Numbered from the stretch's first letter, positions 1 through 10,365 are shown. The stretch is DNA of 64,000 nt from Intestinirhabdus alba (GCF_009711095.1 NZ_WMJZ01000006.1:62001-126000); one strand, 5' to 3'. Notes: generated from the letters alone by a model not told the origin. Translations and numbers: made by a program.

Positions 1-705
1 GATAATCGGCCTGTCGAAGCTGACCCCGTGGCGGAAGAAAACCGCCTCCAGCTCGTCGGTGGTCTTCAGCTCGCCGTTCTGCACCAGCTCCGTCCAGGGC
101 ACGTTCAGCGCGCCCGGTATATGGCCGCGCCGAAGGCCGGGACGCGGCTCGTCCACTTCCGCATTAAAGCGCGCCGCCGGGCGCGCATCGACAATCTGTG
201 CGCTGCGTTCATGGCTGGCCAGCAGCACGTCGGTGAGGCGCACCACGGCGTCGGGAGGGAAGGTCGCGTCGAACTCGCCGTCCGCCAGCGTCACCTCGCC
301 CTGCTGCAGCGGCAGCGCATCCCGCTGCCAGCCCGCCAGCCCGCCGCCCAGAATCGACACCTTCTCCGCGCCAAAGGCGCGCAGCATCCACCACGCGCGC
401 GGCGCGGAGAAGAGGTCCCCCTCGTCATAAACGATCAGATGCTTGTCCTGATGAACCCCCAGCTCGCGCATGGCGACGGCGAAGGCCTCCGGGCGCGGCA
501 TCATGTGCGGCAGCGGCGAAGCGGCGTCGGAAAGCGCCTCAATGTCAAAAAACAGTGCGCCGGGAATGTGGCCTTCGCGATATTCCTGAGCCACGTCGCG
601 GGTTTCCTGCCCGGGCGGGGCCATTCGGGCATCAATAATCTGAATTTCCGCATCGTCAATATGCTCGGCAAGCCAGTCGACAGCAACAAACCAGGAGGTG
701 GACAT
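1..705 (-). CDS. sseA: 3-mercaptopyruvate sulfurtransferase SseA, 3' end cut by window edge
   Basis: Transfers sulfur from 3-mercaptopyruvate to thiol or cyanide acceptors in the cytoplasm (family knowledge). The first 235 codons are present, read on the minus strand from an ATG at 705 preceded by GGAGA six bases upstream. Two rhodanese domains are visible: the N-terminal one opens MSTSWFVAVDWLAEHI with DARM and GHIPGALFFDIEALSD, and the second holds IVDARPAARFNAEVDEPRPG and RRGHIPGALNVPW. The catalytic cysteine loop (CGSGVTA in E. coli) would come just beyond the last readable codon, so activity cannot be judged. It is divergent from yfhM across about 205 bases without a gene. Identity is secure from near full-length similarity to E. 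coli SseA. Confidence 0.95.
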   Translation of the reverse strand, partial: MSTSWFVAVDWLAEHIDDAEIQIIDARMAPPGQETRDVAQEYREGHIPGALFFDIEALSDAASPLPHMMPRPEAFAVAMRELGVHQDKHLIVYDEGDLFSAPRAWWMLRAFGAEKVSILGGGLAGWQRDALPLQQGEVTLADGEFDATFPPDAVVRLTDVLLASHERSAQIVDARPAARFNAEVDEPRPGLRRGHIPGALNVPWTELVQNGELKTTDELEAVFFRHGVSFDRPII

Positions 706-910
706 AGGCGTCTCCATTTTTATCAGGTCAAGGCTAAATTGTCGGACGTTTGGCCCAAAGGGACAAGCGGCAGAGCGTGAATTATCCGGGGGAGCCACAT
801 TTCCTGAGAAATTTCAGAATCTGTTGCCGCAGTCGTCGCTTTCACAATAAAAAAACTCCTGCATAATAATTGCCCTATATTGCTAACGGGCCGCAGGGCC
901 AGGGAAGAAA

Positions 911-3900
911 ATGAGATACCTATGCGCAGTCGCCTGCACGCTGATACTGACTCTGGCCGGATGCGACAACGGCGAGAGTGCTAAGACACCGATCGTCGCC
1001 AGGAACGATACCTCCGCCGCGCAGCCGGCGTCGGCGAAGCCGGATGAAGAAACGTTGCAAAAGCTGGCCCGGCAGAGCGCCGGCAAAGCGCTGACGCTGC
1101 TGGACGCCTCCGAGGTTCAGCTGGACGGCGCGGCGACGCTGGTGCTGACCTTCTCCGTGCCCTTAGATCCGCAGCAGGATTTTGCCCGCACCGTTCACGT
1201 GGTGGATAAAAAGAGCGGCAAAGTTGACGGCGCATGGGAACTTTCCCCCAGCCTTAAGGAGCTGCGGTTGCGCCATCTGGAGCCGCAGCGCGAGCTGCTG
1301 CTGTCTATCGATTCTGAGCTAAGGGCGCTGAACAAGGCGACCTTTGAAATCAATTATGAAAAGACGATCGTCACCCGCGAGATCCAGCCGAGCGTGGGTT
1401 TCGCCAGCCGTGGTTCGCTGCTGCCGGGGAAGGTCGTCGAGGGGCTGCCGGTGCTGGCGCTGAACGTCGACAGCGTGGACGTAAACTTCTTCCGGGTGAA
1501 GTCCGAGGCGCTGGCGGCCTTCGTCAGCCGCTGGCAGTACCGGCGTTCGCTCGTCAACTGGCAGTCGGAAGAGCTGCTGAAGATGGCGGATCTGGTCTAC
1601 AGCGGCCGTTTTGAACTCAATCCGGCACCCAATACCCGCGAGAAGCTGCTGTTGCCGCTGAGCGAGATTAAGCCGCTGCAGCAGGCTGGCGTCTATATCG
1701 CGGTGATGGCTAAAGCCGGACAGTATGACTACCGCAACGCTGCCACGCTATTTACCCTCAGCGATATTGGCGTTTCCGCCCATCGCTATCAGCAGCGCCT
1801 TGACCTCTTCATCCAGAGCCTGGAAAACGGCACCGCGCTGTCGGGCGTTGAGGCGATGCTGCTTGACGAAAAGGGGCAGACGCTGGCGCGGGCCACCAGC
1901 GACGCGCAGGGGCATCTGCAGCTGGAAAATAACCCTAAGGCCGCGCTGCTGCTGGCGCGCAAGGAGGGCCAGACCACCCTCCTTGACCTGAAGCTGCCGG
2001 CGCTGGACCTGGCGGAGTTCGCCATCGCCGGCCCGCCGGGCTACAACAGGCAGTTCTTTATGTTTGGCCCCCGGGATCTCTATCGTCCGGGGGAGACCGT
2101 GCTGCTCAACGCCCTGCTGCGCGACAGCGACGGTCAGACCCTGCCGGATCGGCCGGTGAGGCTGGAGGTGGTGAAGCCGGATGGCCAGGTGATTCGTACC
2201 ACCGTCGTTCAGCCGGAAAAGGGCCTGTACCGCTTTCGCTGGGCGCTGGACGACGACGCGCCTGTCGGCAACTGGCATATTCGCGCCAACATCGGCGACG
2301 ATCGTCTCCGTACGTGGGATTTCCACGTTGAAGATTTTATGCCAGAGCGGATGGCGCTCAGCCTGACGGGGCAGAAGCTCCCCGTTACGCCCTCGGAAAC
2401 GGTGAAATTTTCGGTTGCCGGCTACTACCTGTACGGCGCGCCCGCCAGCGGCAACGCTCTGCAGGGGCAGCTGTACCTGCGTCCGCTGCGCGAGGCGGTG
2501 AAGGCGCTGCCGGGATTCGAGTTCGGCGATATCGCCGGGGAGAACCTCTCCCGCAGCCTTGACGAAGTGCAGATGATCCTTGACGAGGGCGGTCGCGCTG
2601 AGGTGGCCGCCCCCAGCCAGTGGCGGGAAACCCGCTCGCCGCTGCAGGTTATCCTGCAGGCCAGCCTGCTGGAGTCCGGCGGCCGTCCGGTGACCCGCCG
2701 CACCGGGCAGGCCATCTGGCCCGCCGACGCGCTGCCGGGCATCCGTCCGCAGTTTGCCGCCAGGGCGCTGTATGACTACCGCACCGACGCCACGGTCAAC
2801 CAGCCGTTTGTCGATGAGAACAGCAGCGCCGATTTTGACATTGTTTACGCCGACGCGCAGGGCGAAAAGAGGGCGGTGTCGGGTCTGCAGGTGCGTTTGA
2901 TTCGCGAACGCCGCGACTATTACTGGGACTGGTCGGAAGACGAGGGCTGGAGATCGCAGCATGACCAGAAAGATCTGCTGGAAAGCGAACGGACGCTGGA
3001 TCTTGGGGCCGGGGAAACCGGCAGAGTCAGCTTTCCGGTAGAGTGGGGGGCTTATCGCCTGGAAGTGAAAGCGCCGAACGGCGCGGTCAGCAGCGTCCGC
3101 TTCTGGGCGGGATACCGCTGGCAGGACAACAGCGACGGCGGCGGCGCGGCGCGCCCGGATCGCATTACTCTGAAGCTGGATAAGCCCGCCTATCGCCCTG
3201 GTGATACCCTCGGGCTGCACGTTGTTGCACCGGCGGCCGGGAAAGGCTATGTCATGGTGGAGTCGTCCGACGGGCCGCTCTGGTGGCAGGAAATTGACGT
3301 ACCGGCCGAGGGCCTTGATCTGGCGATCCCGGTCGATAAAAGCTGGAACCGTCACGATCTCTATCTCAGCGCGCTGGTGGTTCGCCCCGGCGATAAATCG
3401 CGTTCGGCCACGCCGAAGCGCGCCGTCGGCCTGCTGCATTTACCGCTCGGTGATGAAAACCGCCGCCTGGCCCTGACGCTGGACGGTCCGGCGAAAATGC
3501 GCCCCAACCAGCCGCTGACCGTGAAAATTAAAGCCAGCGACAAAAACGGCGTCGCTCCGAAGCAGGTCAACGTGCTGATCTCCGCGGTGGACAGCGGCGT
3601 ACTCAATATTACCGACTACGTCACGCCGGATCCCTGGCAGGCGTTCTTCGGCCAGAAGCGCTACGGCGCGGATATTTACGACATTTACGGGCAGGTTATC
3701 GAAGGGCAGGGGCGTCTGGCAGCCCTGCGCTTCGGCGGCGACGGCGATAAGCTCAAGCGCGGCGGTAAACCGCCGGTGAACCACGTTAATATCGTGGCGC
3801 AGCAGGCCCTGCCGGTAACGCTGAATGAGCAGGGAGAGGGCAGCGTTACCCTGCCCATCGGCGATTTCAACGGCGAGCTGCGGGTGATGGCCCAGGCGTG

Positions 3901-5848
3901 GACCGCAGACGCCTTCGGCAGCGGCGAAAGTAAAACCATCGTTGCCGCGCCGGTTATCGCGGAGCTGAACAGGCCGCGTTTTATGGCCGGCGGCGACACC
4001 TCGCGCCTGGCCCTGGACATCACCAACCTGACGGAGCGCGCGCAGTCCATCAGCGTTGAGCTGGCGGCCAGCGGTCTGCTTGAGCTTGTCGGGCAGGCCT
4101 CCGCATCGGTTCGCCTGGAGCCGGGCGTGCGCACTACGCTGTTTGTGCCGGTGCGGGCGCTGGAAGGCTTTGGGAGTGGCGAGCTGCAGGCGTCCATCGC
4201 CGGACTGTCGCTGCCGGACGAGGATTTCTCCGTGCAGCAGAAGCAGTGGACGATCGGCGTGCGTCCGGCCTTCCCGGCGCAGACCGTCAACAGCGGCACC
4301 GTTCTGCAGCCGGGAGAAACCTGGCGCGCGCCGGTGCAGCAGCTGGAAAACTTCTCTCCGGCGACGCTGCAGGGGCAGCTACAGCTCAGCGGCAGTCCGC
4401 CGTTAAACCTGGCGCGCGCTATTCGCGAGCTGAAGGCGTACCCCTATGGCTGCCTGGAGCAGACCACCAGCGGGCTGTTCCCGTCGCTCTATACCAATGC
4501 CGCGCAACTGAAGGCGCTGGGCATTGAGGGCGACAGCGATGAGAAGCGCCGGGGGGCGGTTGAGCTGGGTATTTCCCGCCTGCTGCAGATGCAGCGCGGT
4601 GACGGCGGCTTTGCGCTGTGGGATAAAGCGGGGCCGGAGGAGCAGTGGCTGACGGCCTATGCTATGGATTTCCTCGTACGGGCGGGCGAGCAGGGCTATG
4701 ACGTTCCGCCTGAGGCGGTTAGCCGGGGCAACGCGCGGCTGCTGCGCTATCTGCAGGACCCGGGAGTGCTATCGGTGCGCTACAGTGACAATGCGCAGGC
4801 GAGCCGGTTTGCCATACAGAGCTATGCGGCGCTGGTGCTGGCGCGGCAGCAAAAGGCACCGCTCGGCACGCTGCGTGAGATCTGGGAGCAGCGCGATCGG
4901 GCGGCTTCCGGCCTGCCGCTGCTGCAGCTGGGGGTGGCGTTGAAAACGATGGGCGACGCCCGGCGCAGCGAGCAGGCCATTGAGCTGGGGCTGGAGAAGC
5001 GTCGGAACGGCCAGCGCTGGATCGGCGACTACGGCAGCGAAGTGCGCGACAGCGCGCTGAAGCTGGCGCTGCTGGAGGAGAATAACCTCCGGCCGGAGGC
5101 GCGGTTCGCGCTGCTTCACCATCTGTCTGAAGCGGTGTACGGCAAGAGCTGGCTCTCTACCCAGGAGAATAACGCGCTGTTTCTCGCCGCCCGCAATCTG
5201 CAGGATCTGCCGGGGAGCTGGCAGGCTCAGACCTCCCTCGCGGAACAGCCGCTTACGGGGGATAAGGCGCAAATCCGCAATCTTGACGCCGACCAGCTCT
5301 CCGCGCTGGAGGTGACCAATAGCGGCAGCCAGCCGCTGTGGCTGCGGCTGGACAGCAGCGGCTATCCGCAGTCGACTCCGGCGCGTGCCAGCAACGTTCT
5401 GCAGATTGAGCGTCATATTCTGGGCACCGGCGGTGAGATCCGGTCGCTTGACTCCCTGCACAGCGGCGAGCTGGTGCTGGTCTGGCTGGAGGTGAAGGCC
5501 AGCAGGAACGTGCCGGACGCGCTGGTGGTCGACCTGCTGCCTGCCGGGCTGGAGCTGGAAAACCAGAACCTGGCGAACAGCAGCGCCAGCCTTGAAGAGA
5601 GCGGCGATACGGTGCGCACGCTGTTGGATCAGATGCAGCAGGCGGATATTCAGCACCTTGAGTTTCGCGATGATCGCTTTGTTGCGGCCGTGGCGGTCAA
5701 CGCATATCGGCCGGTGACGCTGGTCTATCTGGCGCGGGCGGTAACGCCGGGAACCTATCGCCTGCCGGTGCCGATGGTGGAATCCATGTACGTTCCGCAG
5801 TGGCGCGCCACCGGCGCGGCGGAGGATCTGCTGATTGTGAAGCCCTGA
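911..5848 (+). CDS. yfhM: Bacterial alpha-2-macroglobulin, inner-membrane lipoprotein YfhM
   Basis: A very large (1645 residues) periplasmic protease trap. The signal peptide ends in the lipobox LAGC with Cys18. The following Asp19 is the classic inner-membrane retention signal, fitting a protein anchored on the periplasmic face of the inner membrane. The body has the MG and bait-region architecture of the family. The thioester motif CLEQ begins at Cys1181 in the context PYGCLEQTTSG, so the covalent protease-trapping chemistry looks intact. Length is close to the roughly 1650 residues of E. coli YfhM. The start at ATG 911 has AGGGAAG directly upstream. The stop is immediately followed by the pbpC start, so the two are translationally linked. 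The usual model is that the macroglobulin traps proteases while PBP1C repairs the wall. Confidence 0.96.
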   Translation: MRYLCAVACTLILTLAGCDNGESAKTPIVARNDTSAAQPASAKPDEETLQKLARQSAGKALTLLDASEVQLDGAATLVLTFSVPLDPQQDFARTVHVVDKKSGKVDGAWELSPSLKELRLRHLEPQRELLLSIDSELRALNKATFEINYEKTIVTREIQPSVGFASRGSLLPGKVVEGLPVLALNVDSVDVNFFRVKSEALAAFVSRWQYRRSLVNWQSEELLKMADLVYSGRFELNPAPNTREKLLLPLSEIKPLQQAGVYIAVMAKAGQYDYRNAATLFTLSDIGVSAHRYQQRLDLFIQSLENGTALSGVEAMLLDEKGQTLARATSDAQGHLQLENNPKAALLLARKEGQTTLLDLKLPALDLAEFAIAGPPGYNRQFFMFGPRDLYRPGETVLLNALLRDSDGQTLPDRPVRLEVVKPDGQVIRTTVVQPEKGLYRFRWALDDDAPVGNWHIRANIGDDRLRTWDFHVEDFMPERMALSLTGQKLPVTPSETVKFSVAGYYLYGAPASGNALQGQLYLRPLREAVKALPGFEFGDIAGENLSRSLDEVQMILDEGGRAEVAAPSQWRETRSPLQVILQASLLESGGRPVTRRTGQAIWPADALPGIRPQFAARALYDYRTDATVNQPFVDENSSADFDIVYADAQGEKRAVSGLQVRLIRERRDYYWDWSEDEGWRSQHDQKDLLESERTLDLGAGETGRVSFPVEWGAYRLEVKAPNGAVSSVRFWAGYRWQDNSDGGGAARPDRITLKLDKPAYRPGDTLGLHVVAPAAGKGYVMVESSDGPLWWQEIDVPAEGLDLAIPVDKSWNRHDLYLSALVVRPGDKSRSATPKRAVGLLHLPLGDENRRLALTLDGPAKMRPNQPLTVKIKASDKNGVAPKQVNVLISAVDSGVLNITDYVTPDPWQAFFGQKRYGADIYDIYGQVIEGQGRLAALRFGGDGDKLKRGGKPPVNHVNIVAQQALPVTLNEQGEGSVTLPIGDFNGELRVMAQAWTADAFGSGESKTIVAAPVIAELNRPRFMAGGDTSRLALDITNLTERAQSISVELAASGLLELVGQASASVRLEPGVRTTLFVPVRALEGFGSGELQASIAGLSLPDEDFSVQQKQWTIGVRPAFPAQTVNSGTVLQPGETWRAPVQQLENFSPATLQGQLQLSGSPPLNLARAIRELKAYPYGCLEQTTSGLFPSLYTNAAQLKALGIEGDSDEKRRGAVELGISRLLQMQRGDGGFALWDKAGPEEQWLTAYAMDFLVRAGEQGYDVPPEAVSRGNARLLRYLQDPGVLSVRYSDNAQASRFAIQSYAALVLARQQKAPLGTLREIWEQRDRAASGLPLLQLGVALKTMGDARRSEQAIELGLEKRRNGQRWIGDYGSEVRDSALKLALLEENNLRPEARFALLHHLSEAVYGKSWLSTQENNALFLAARNLQDLPGSWQAQTSLAEQPLTGDKAQIRNLDADQLSALEVTNSGSQPLWLRLDSSGYPQSTPARASNVLQIERHILGTGGEIRSLDSLHSGELVLVWLEVKASRNVPDALVVDLLPAGLELENQNLANSSASLEESGDTVRTLLDQMQQADIQHLEFRDDRFVAAVAVNAYRPVTLVYLARAVTPGTYRLPVPMVESMYVPQWRATGAAEDLLIVKP

Positions 5849-8158
5849 ATGATGCGACGCACAAAACGCGGCGGTCGGCTCCTGCTGGCCGCCGCGCCTT
5901 TTCTGCTGCTGTTTGTCCTGTGGGCGGCCGATAAAATCTGGCCGCTGCCTCTTCACGAGGTGAATCCGGCGCGGGTGGTGGTGGCCCATGACGGCACGCC
6001 GCTCTGGCGCTTTGCCGATGCGGAGGGTATCTGGCGCTATCCGGTTACCCTGGAGGAGGTGTCCCCGCGCTACCTTGAGGCGCTGATCGGCTATGAAGAC
6101 CGCTGGTTCTGGCGGCATCCCGGGATCAATCCCTTCTCCACGGCGCGCGCCGCCTGGCAGGCGCTGGTCAACGGACGGATAATATCCGGCGGCAGCACCC
6201 TGACCATGCAGACGGCGAGGCTGCTGGAGCCGCATCCGCGAACCCTCGGCGGCAAGCTTCGTCAGACCTGGCGCGCTCTGCAGCTGGAGTGGCACCTGTC
6301 GAAGCGCGATATTCTGACGCTGTACCTTAACCGGGCCCCCTTCGGCGGAACGCTGCAGGGAGTGGGGGCGGCAAGCTGGGCTTACCTCGGCAAACCGCCG
6401 ACGCAGCTGAGCTACTCCGAAGCGGCGCTGCTTGCGGTGCTGCCGCAGGCACCAAGCCGGCTGCGCCCGGATCGCTGGCCGGAACGGGCCGAAGCCGCGC
6501 GCAATAAGGTACTTGAGCGGATGGCGACGCTGGGCGTCTGGTCCCAACGGCAGGCGCGGGAGTCCCGGGAGGAGCCGGTCTGGCTGGCCCCCCGGCAGAT
6601 GCCGCAGCTGGCACCGCTGTTTTCCCGCATGATGCTTGGCAAAAGCCGCGGCAACAAGATTATCACCACCCTCGACGCCGGGCTGCAGCGGCAGCTGGAG
6701 GATCTGGCGCTGCACTGGAAAACGCGCCTGCCGCCGCGCGGCTCGCTGGCGATCGTCGTGGTCGATCATACCAGCATGAGCGTTCGCGGCTGGGTCGGTT
6801 CGGCGGATCTGAACGACGAGAGCCGCTTTGGCCACGTGGATATGGTGAGCGCGATCCGCTCGCCCGGATCGCTGCTGAAGCCTTTTGTCTATGGCCTGGC
6901 GCTGGATGAGGGGCTGATCCATGCGGAATCGCTACTGCAGGACGTGCCGCGCTATACCGGGGACTACCGGCCAGGCAACTTTGACAGCGGATTTCACGGG
7001 CCGGTCAGCATGAGCGAGGCGCTGGTGCGCTCGCTGAATTTACCGGCGGTGCAGGTGCTGGAAGCCTATGGGCCAAAACGCTTTGCGGCGAAGCTGCGCA
7101 ACGTCGGGCTGCCGCTGTACCTGCCGGGGGACGCGGTGCCGAATCTGTCGCTGATCCTCGGCGGCGCGGGGGCGCGGCTGGAAGATATGGCGGCCGCCTG
7201 GAGCGCTTTCGCCCGCGGCGGCAGGGCGGCGAAGCTTCGCCTGCAGCCGGACGATCCGCTGGTGGAACGCCCGCTGCTGTCGCCGGGTGCGGCGTGGATC
7301 CTCCGGCGGGTAATGGCCGACGAGGCCCGGCCGCTGCCGGATGACGCCCTGCCGCGCGTCGCCCCGCTGGCGTGGAAAACCGGCACCAGCTATGGCTATC
7401 GCGACGCCTGGGCGATAGGCGTGAACGCCCGCTATATTATCGGCATCTGGACGGGCAGGCCGGACGGCACGCCGGTGGCCGGGCAGTTTGGCTTCGCCAG
7501 CGCGGTGCCGCTGCTGACCCAGGTTAATAATCTGCTGCTGGCGCGCGCTTTATCGCTGCCCGAAGATCCGCGTCCGCCCTCCGTCACCCGCGGCGTTATC
7601 TGCTGGCCGGGGGGGCAGTCGCTGCCGGCGGGGGACGCCAACTGCCGCCGCCGCCTGGCGAGCTGGCTGCTGGATGGCAGCCAGCCGCCCACTCTGCTGC
7701 TGCCCGGCCAGGAAGGGGTCGGCGGGATTCGCTTTCCGGTGTGGCTTGACGAGGCGGGGCGGCGGGTGGCCGCCGACTGCCCGCAGGCCCGCCAGCAGAC
7801 GCTGATCGTCTGGCCTCTGCCGCTTGAGCCCTGGCTGCCTGCCGCCGAACGGCGTAGCGCAAGGCTGCCACCGGCGTCGCCGACGTGTCCGCCGCTGGGC
7901 CTGGCCGCGCCGCCGCCGCTACAGCTGACGGGCGTACGCGACGGGGCGCTGGTTAAGCGGCTGCCGGGCGCGCCGGCGGCTTCGTTGCCGCTGCAGACCC
8001 GCGGCGGCGTGGGAGATCGCTGGTGGTTTCTCAACGGCAAACTGCTGGCGGCACGCGCGCCCGGGATAACCCTCCGGCTGACGGAAAAAGGAGAATATCA
8101 GCTGCTGGTTATGGACGAAGCGGGGCAAACCGCCAGAATTGAATTTACCCTGCACTAG
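5849..8158 (+). CDS. pbpC: Penicillin-binding protein 1C (bifunctional glycosyltransferase/transpeptidase)
   Basis: Peptidoglycan polymerase of 769 residues, anchored by an N-terminal transmembrane helix (about residues 10-28, LLLAAAPFLLLFVLW). The GT51 glycosyltransferase domain shows EDRWFWRHPG at 83-92 and GGSTLTMQTARL at 114-125. The penicillin-binding domain carries the SxxK box with Ser341 and Lys344 (SPGSLLKPF), an SLN motif, and KTGTS at 510-514. The C-terminal portion matches the BiPBP_C region found only in PBP1C proteins. The start codon follows the yfhM stop with no spacer (TGA then ATG ATG), so it depends on yfhM transcription and probably on translational coupling. All catalytic motifs are present. 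A degenerate ERIC element begins about 100 bases downstream. Confidence 0.96.
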   Translation: MMRRTKRGGRLLLAAAPFLLLFVLWAADKIWPLPLHEVNPARVVVAHDGTPLWRFADAEGIWRYPVTLEEVSPRYLEALIGYEDRWFWRHPGINPFSTARAAWQALVNGRIISGGSTLTMQTARLLEPHPRTLGGKLRQTWRALQLEWHLSKRDILTLYLNRAPFGGTLQGVGAASWAYLGKPPTQLSYSEAALLAVLPQAPSRLRPDRWPERAEAARNKVLERMATLGVWSQRQARESREEPVWLAPRQMPQLAPLFSRMMLGKSRGNKIITTLDAGLQRQLEDLALHWKTRLPPRGSLAIVVVDHTSMSVRGWVGSADLNDESRFGHVDMVSAIRSPGSLLKPFVYGLALDEGLIHAESLLQDVPRYTGDYRPGNFDSGFHGPVSMSEALVRSLNLPAVQVLEAYGPKRFAAKLRNVGLPLYLPGDAVPNLSLILGGAGARLEDMAAAWSAFARGGRAAKLRLQPDDPLVERPLLSPGAAWILRRVMADEARPLPDDALPRVAPLAWKTGTSYGYRDAWAIGVNARYIIGIWTGRPDGTPVAGQFGFASAVPLLTQVNNLLLARALSLPEDPRPPSVTRGVICWPGGQSLPAGDANCRRRLASWLLDGSQPPTLLLPGQEGVGGIRFPVWLDEAGRRVAADCPQARQQTLIVWPLPLEPWLPAAERRSARLPPASPTCPPLGLAAPPPLQLTGVRDGALVKRLPGAPAASLPLQTRGGVGDRWWFLNGKLLAARAPGITLRLTEKGEYQLLVMDEAGQTARIEFTLH

Positions 8159-8244
8159 CCCCGCGCAGGCCGCCGTGTTGCTTGTATGTGTTTTATTTTA
8201 AAAAAATGTTACCTCAAGCCATAGGCAATGGCCGTGATGCTCTT

Positions 8245-8250
8245 TATAAT
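8245..8250 (+). promoter_or_regulatory. Candidate -10 element for ndk
   Basis: A perfect TATAAT in a 320-base gap between pbpC and ndk. No good -35 hexamer is seen 16-18 bases upstream, so this rests on the -10 alone. If used, the transcript would start near 8257 and carry an unusually long leader, about 220 bases, made mostly of the ERIC-like element. Confidence 0.35.
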
Positions 8251-8256
8251 CCGCGC

Positions 8257-8450
8257 CAGGCTAAATCATTCGGCTGGCATGACGAAAGGTAGCGTGTTTT
8301 GAACAGCCCCAGAGCTGGACCGAAAGGGTGAGCCTCTGTGGTTGAATCACGCGACAGGCGAGCGACAAATTCGCCAGGGCGAGCCTCATGGCTGAGCTGA
8401 GTAGCCAAAGGCCAGCGCACAGGCAGCCTGAAGAAGTATGACGGATATAC
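8257..8450 (-). repeat. Degenerate long ERIC-family element in the ndk leader
   Basis: Read on the minus strand it opens with TATATCCGTCATACTTC and ends with CATGCCAGCCGAATGATTTAG. These match the two ends of the intact ERIC at 62488-62614 (ATACCCGTCATACTTC and CATGCAACTCGAATTATTTAG). At about 190 bases it is 60-70 longer than a standard ERIC, which fits the known long-ERIC variants carrying an internal insertion. Its right end lies 28 bases from the ndk start codon. The termini align well, but I could only match the middle loosely. Confidence 0.6.
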
Positions 8451-8478
8451 AACAACAGAACAGCTATCAGAGGTAATC

Positions 8479-8910
8479 ATGGCTATTGAACGGACTTTTT
8501 CCATCATCAAACCCAACGCGGTGGCAAAAAACGTTATTGGCAATATCTTTATGCGCTTCGAAGCGGCAGGGTTTAAAATCGTCGGCACGAAAATGCTGCA
8601 CCTGACCGTTGAGCAGGCGCGCGGTTTCTATGCCGAGCACGACGGGAAGCCGTTCTTTGACGGTCTGGTCGAGTTTATGACCTCCGGGCCGATCGTGGTG
8701 TCCGTTCTGGAAAGCGAAAACGCCGTCCAGCGCCATCGCGACCTGCTGGGGGCCACCAACCCCGCTAACGCGCTGGCGGGGACGCTGCGCGCCGACTATG
8801 CCGACAGCTTTACCGAAAACGGCACCCACGGCTCCGATTCACTGGCGTCCGCACAGCGTGAAATTGCCTACTTCTTTGGCGAGGGCGAAGTGTGCCCGCG
8901 CACCCGTTAG
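8479..8910 (+). CDS. ndk: Nucleoside diphosphate kinase
   Basis: Balances nucleotide pools by moving the gamma phosphate between NTPs and NDPs through a phospho-histidine. The protein has 143 residues, the family length. The catalytic His117 sits in NGTHGSDS, and the N-terminal [15 protein letters not shown] is diagnostic. The start has AGAGG about eight bases upstream. It appears monocistronic, flanked by a 320-base leader region and a 281-base gap before rlmN. In that gap I see no gene. The unusual feature is the ERIC-like element forming most of the presumed 5' leader. Confidence 0.97.
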   Translation: MAIERTFSIIKPNAVAKNVIGNIFMRFEAAGFKIVGTKMLHLTVEQARGFYAEHDGKPFFDGLVEFMTSGPIVVSVLESENAVQRHRDLLGATNPANALAGTLRADYADSFTENGTHGSDSLASAQREIAYFFGEGEVCPRTR

Positions 8911-9191
8911 CCCCATCTCCTGCGCTCTTTGTGGCCCGACGGCGTTAGGTGCATCCTCCGTCCGGCCGCCCTGAGGTTCAGGCTTTCGGGAGCGGGACGG
9001 CCGCCGGTTGACGACGCTGAATCCGCTGACGGTGGTGCCGATTATTTTTCGCTAATCGCCGCTGCGGACGTGGCATCCTTGCCGCAGAATTTGTACAATG
9101 CCGCCCCCCGGACGAGCAGATCGTGCGCCGGGGCGTCTCTTTTTCAACCCTCCAGGGGCCATAACGTGTAATAACGAGGCCGGAATAAACT

Positions 9192-10358
9192 ATGACTGAA
9201 CAAACTGTCACGCCTGAAAGCATCACCCCGGTCGTTTCCGATAAAAACGAAAAAATTAACCTGCTGGATCTCAACCGCCAGCAGATGCGGGAGTTTTTTA
9301 AACAGCTCGGGGAAAAGCCCTTTCGCGCCGATCAGGTGATGAAGTGGATGTACCACTATTGCTGCGATAACTTTGATGAGATGACCGACATCAATAAGGT
9401 TCTGCGCGGCAAGCTGAAAGAGGTCGCGGAAATCCGCGCGCCGGAAGTGGTTGAAGAGCAGCGTTCTTCTGATGGCACCATCAAATGGGCGATTGCCGTC
9501 GGCGCTCAGCGCGTCGAAACGGTCTATATACCGGAAGACGATCGCGCCACGCTGTGCGTCTCCTCCCAGGTCGGCTGCGCGCTGGAGTGCAAGTTCTGCT
9601 CTACCGCCCAGCAGGGCTTTAACCGCAACCTGCGGGTATCGGAAATTATTGGCCAGGTGTGGCGCGCGGCAAAAATTGTCGGCGCGGCAAAGGTCACCGG
9701 CCAGCGCCCGATCACCAACGTGGTGATGATGGGGATGGGTGAGCCGCTGCTTAACCTGTCCAACGTCGTACCGGCAATGGAGATCATGCTGGATGACTTC
9801 GGCTTTGGCCTGTCGAAACGGCGCGTGACGCTCTCCACCTCCGGAGTGGTTCCGGCGCTGGATAAGCTGGGCGATATGATTGACGTGGCGCTGGCTATCT
9901 CTCTGCACGCGCCGAACGATGAGATTCGTAACGAAATCGTCCCCATCAATAATAAGTACAATATTGAAACCTTCCTTGGTTCGGTCCGCCGCTACCTGGA
10001 GAAGTCAAACGCCAATCAGGGGCGCGTGACGATTGAGTATGTCATGCTGGATCACGTCAACGACGGCACCGGGCACGCGCATGAGCTGGCGGCGCTGCTG
10101 AAGGATACGCCCTGCAAGATCAACCTGATCCCGTGGAACCCCTTCCCCGGCGCGCCGTACGGGCGTAGCTCCAACAGCCGGATCGATCGTTTTTCCAAGG
10201 TGCTGATGGGCTATGGCTTTACTACCATTGTGCGTAAAACGCGCGGTGACGATATTGATGCCGCCTGCGGGCAGCTGGCCGGCGACGTAATCGACCGGAC
10301 GAAGCGCACCCTGCGTAAACGTATGCAGGGCGAGGCCATCGACGTTCGCAGCGTTTAA
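9192..10358 (+). CDS. rlmN: Dual-specificity 23S rRNA (A2503-C2)/tRNA (A37-C2) methyltransferase RlmN
   Basis: Radical SAM enzyme that methylates C2 of A2503 in 23S rRNA and A37 in some tRNAs. The 388 residues carry the radical-SAM cluster CALECKFC with Cys129, Cys133 and Cys136. The two methyl-transfer cysteines are Cys122 (LCVSSQVG) and Cys359 (DAACGQL). Residue numbers are shifted by about four from E. coli because of a slightly longer variable N-terminus (residues 5-20). The rest is almost identical to the E. coli protein. It is followed by a hairpin and then by the rodZ promoter, so it is likely its own unit. Confidence 0.97.
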   Translation: MTEQTVTPESITPVVSDKNEKINLLDLNRQQMREFFKQLGEKPFRADQVMKWMYHYCCDNFDEMTDINKVLRGKLKEVAEIRAPEVVEEQRSSDGTIKWAIAVGAQRVETVYIPEDDRATLCVSSQVGCALECKFCSTAQQGFNRNLRVSEIIGQVWRAAKIVGAAKVTGQRPITNVVMMGMGEPLLNLSNVVPAMEIMLDDFGFGLSKRRVTLSTSGVVPALDKLGDMIDVALAISLHAPNDEIRNEIVPINNKYNIETFLGSVRRYLEKSNANQGRVTIEYVMLDHVNDGTGHAHELAALLKDTPCKINLIPWNPFPGAPYGRSSNSRIDRFSKVLMGYGFTTIVRKTRGDDIDAACGQLAGDVIDRTKRTLRKRMQGEAIDVRSV

Positions 10359-10365
10359 GACGACG

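Noticed and set aside
1748-3439. Long antisense open frame (563 codons) within yfhM
   Set aside because: It mirrors the GC-rich codon pattern of yfhM, has no recognisable domain and no ribosome-binding site.
4769-6922. Antisense open frame of 717 codons across yfhM and pbpC
   Set aside because: A shadow of two well-supported genes; composition is Arg/Gln/His-rich as expected from reverse reading.
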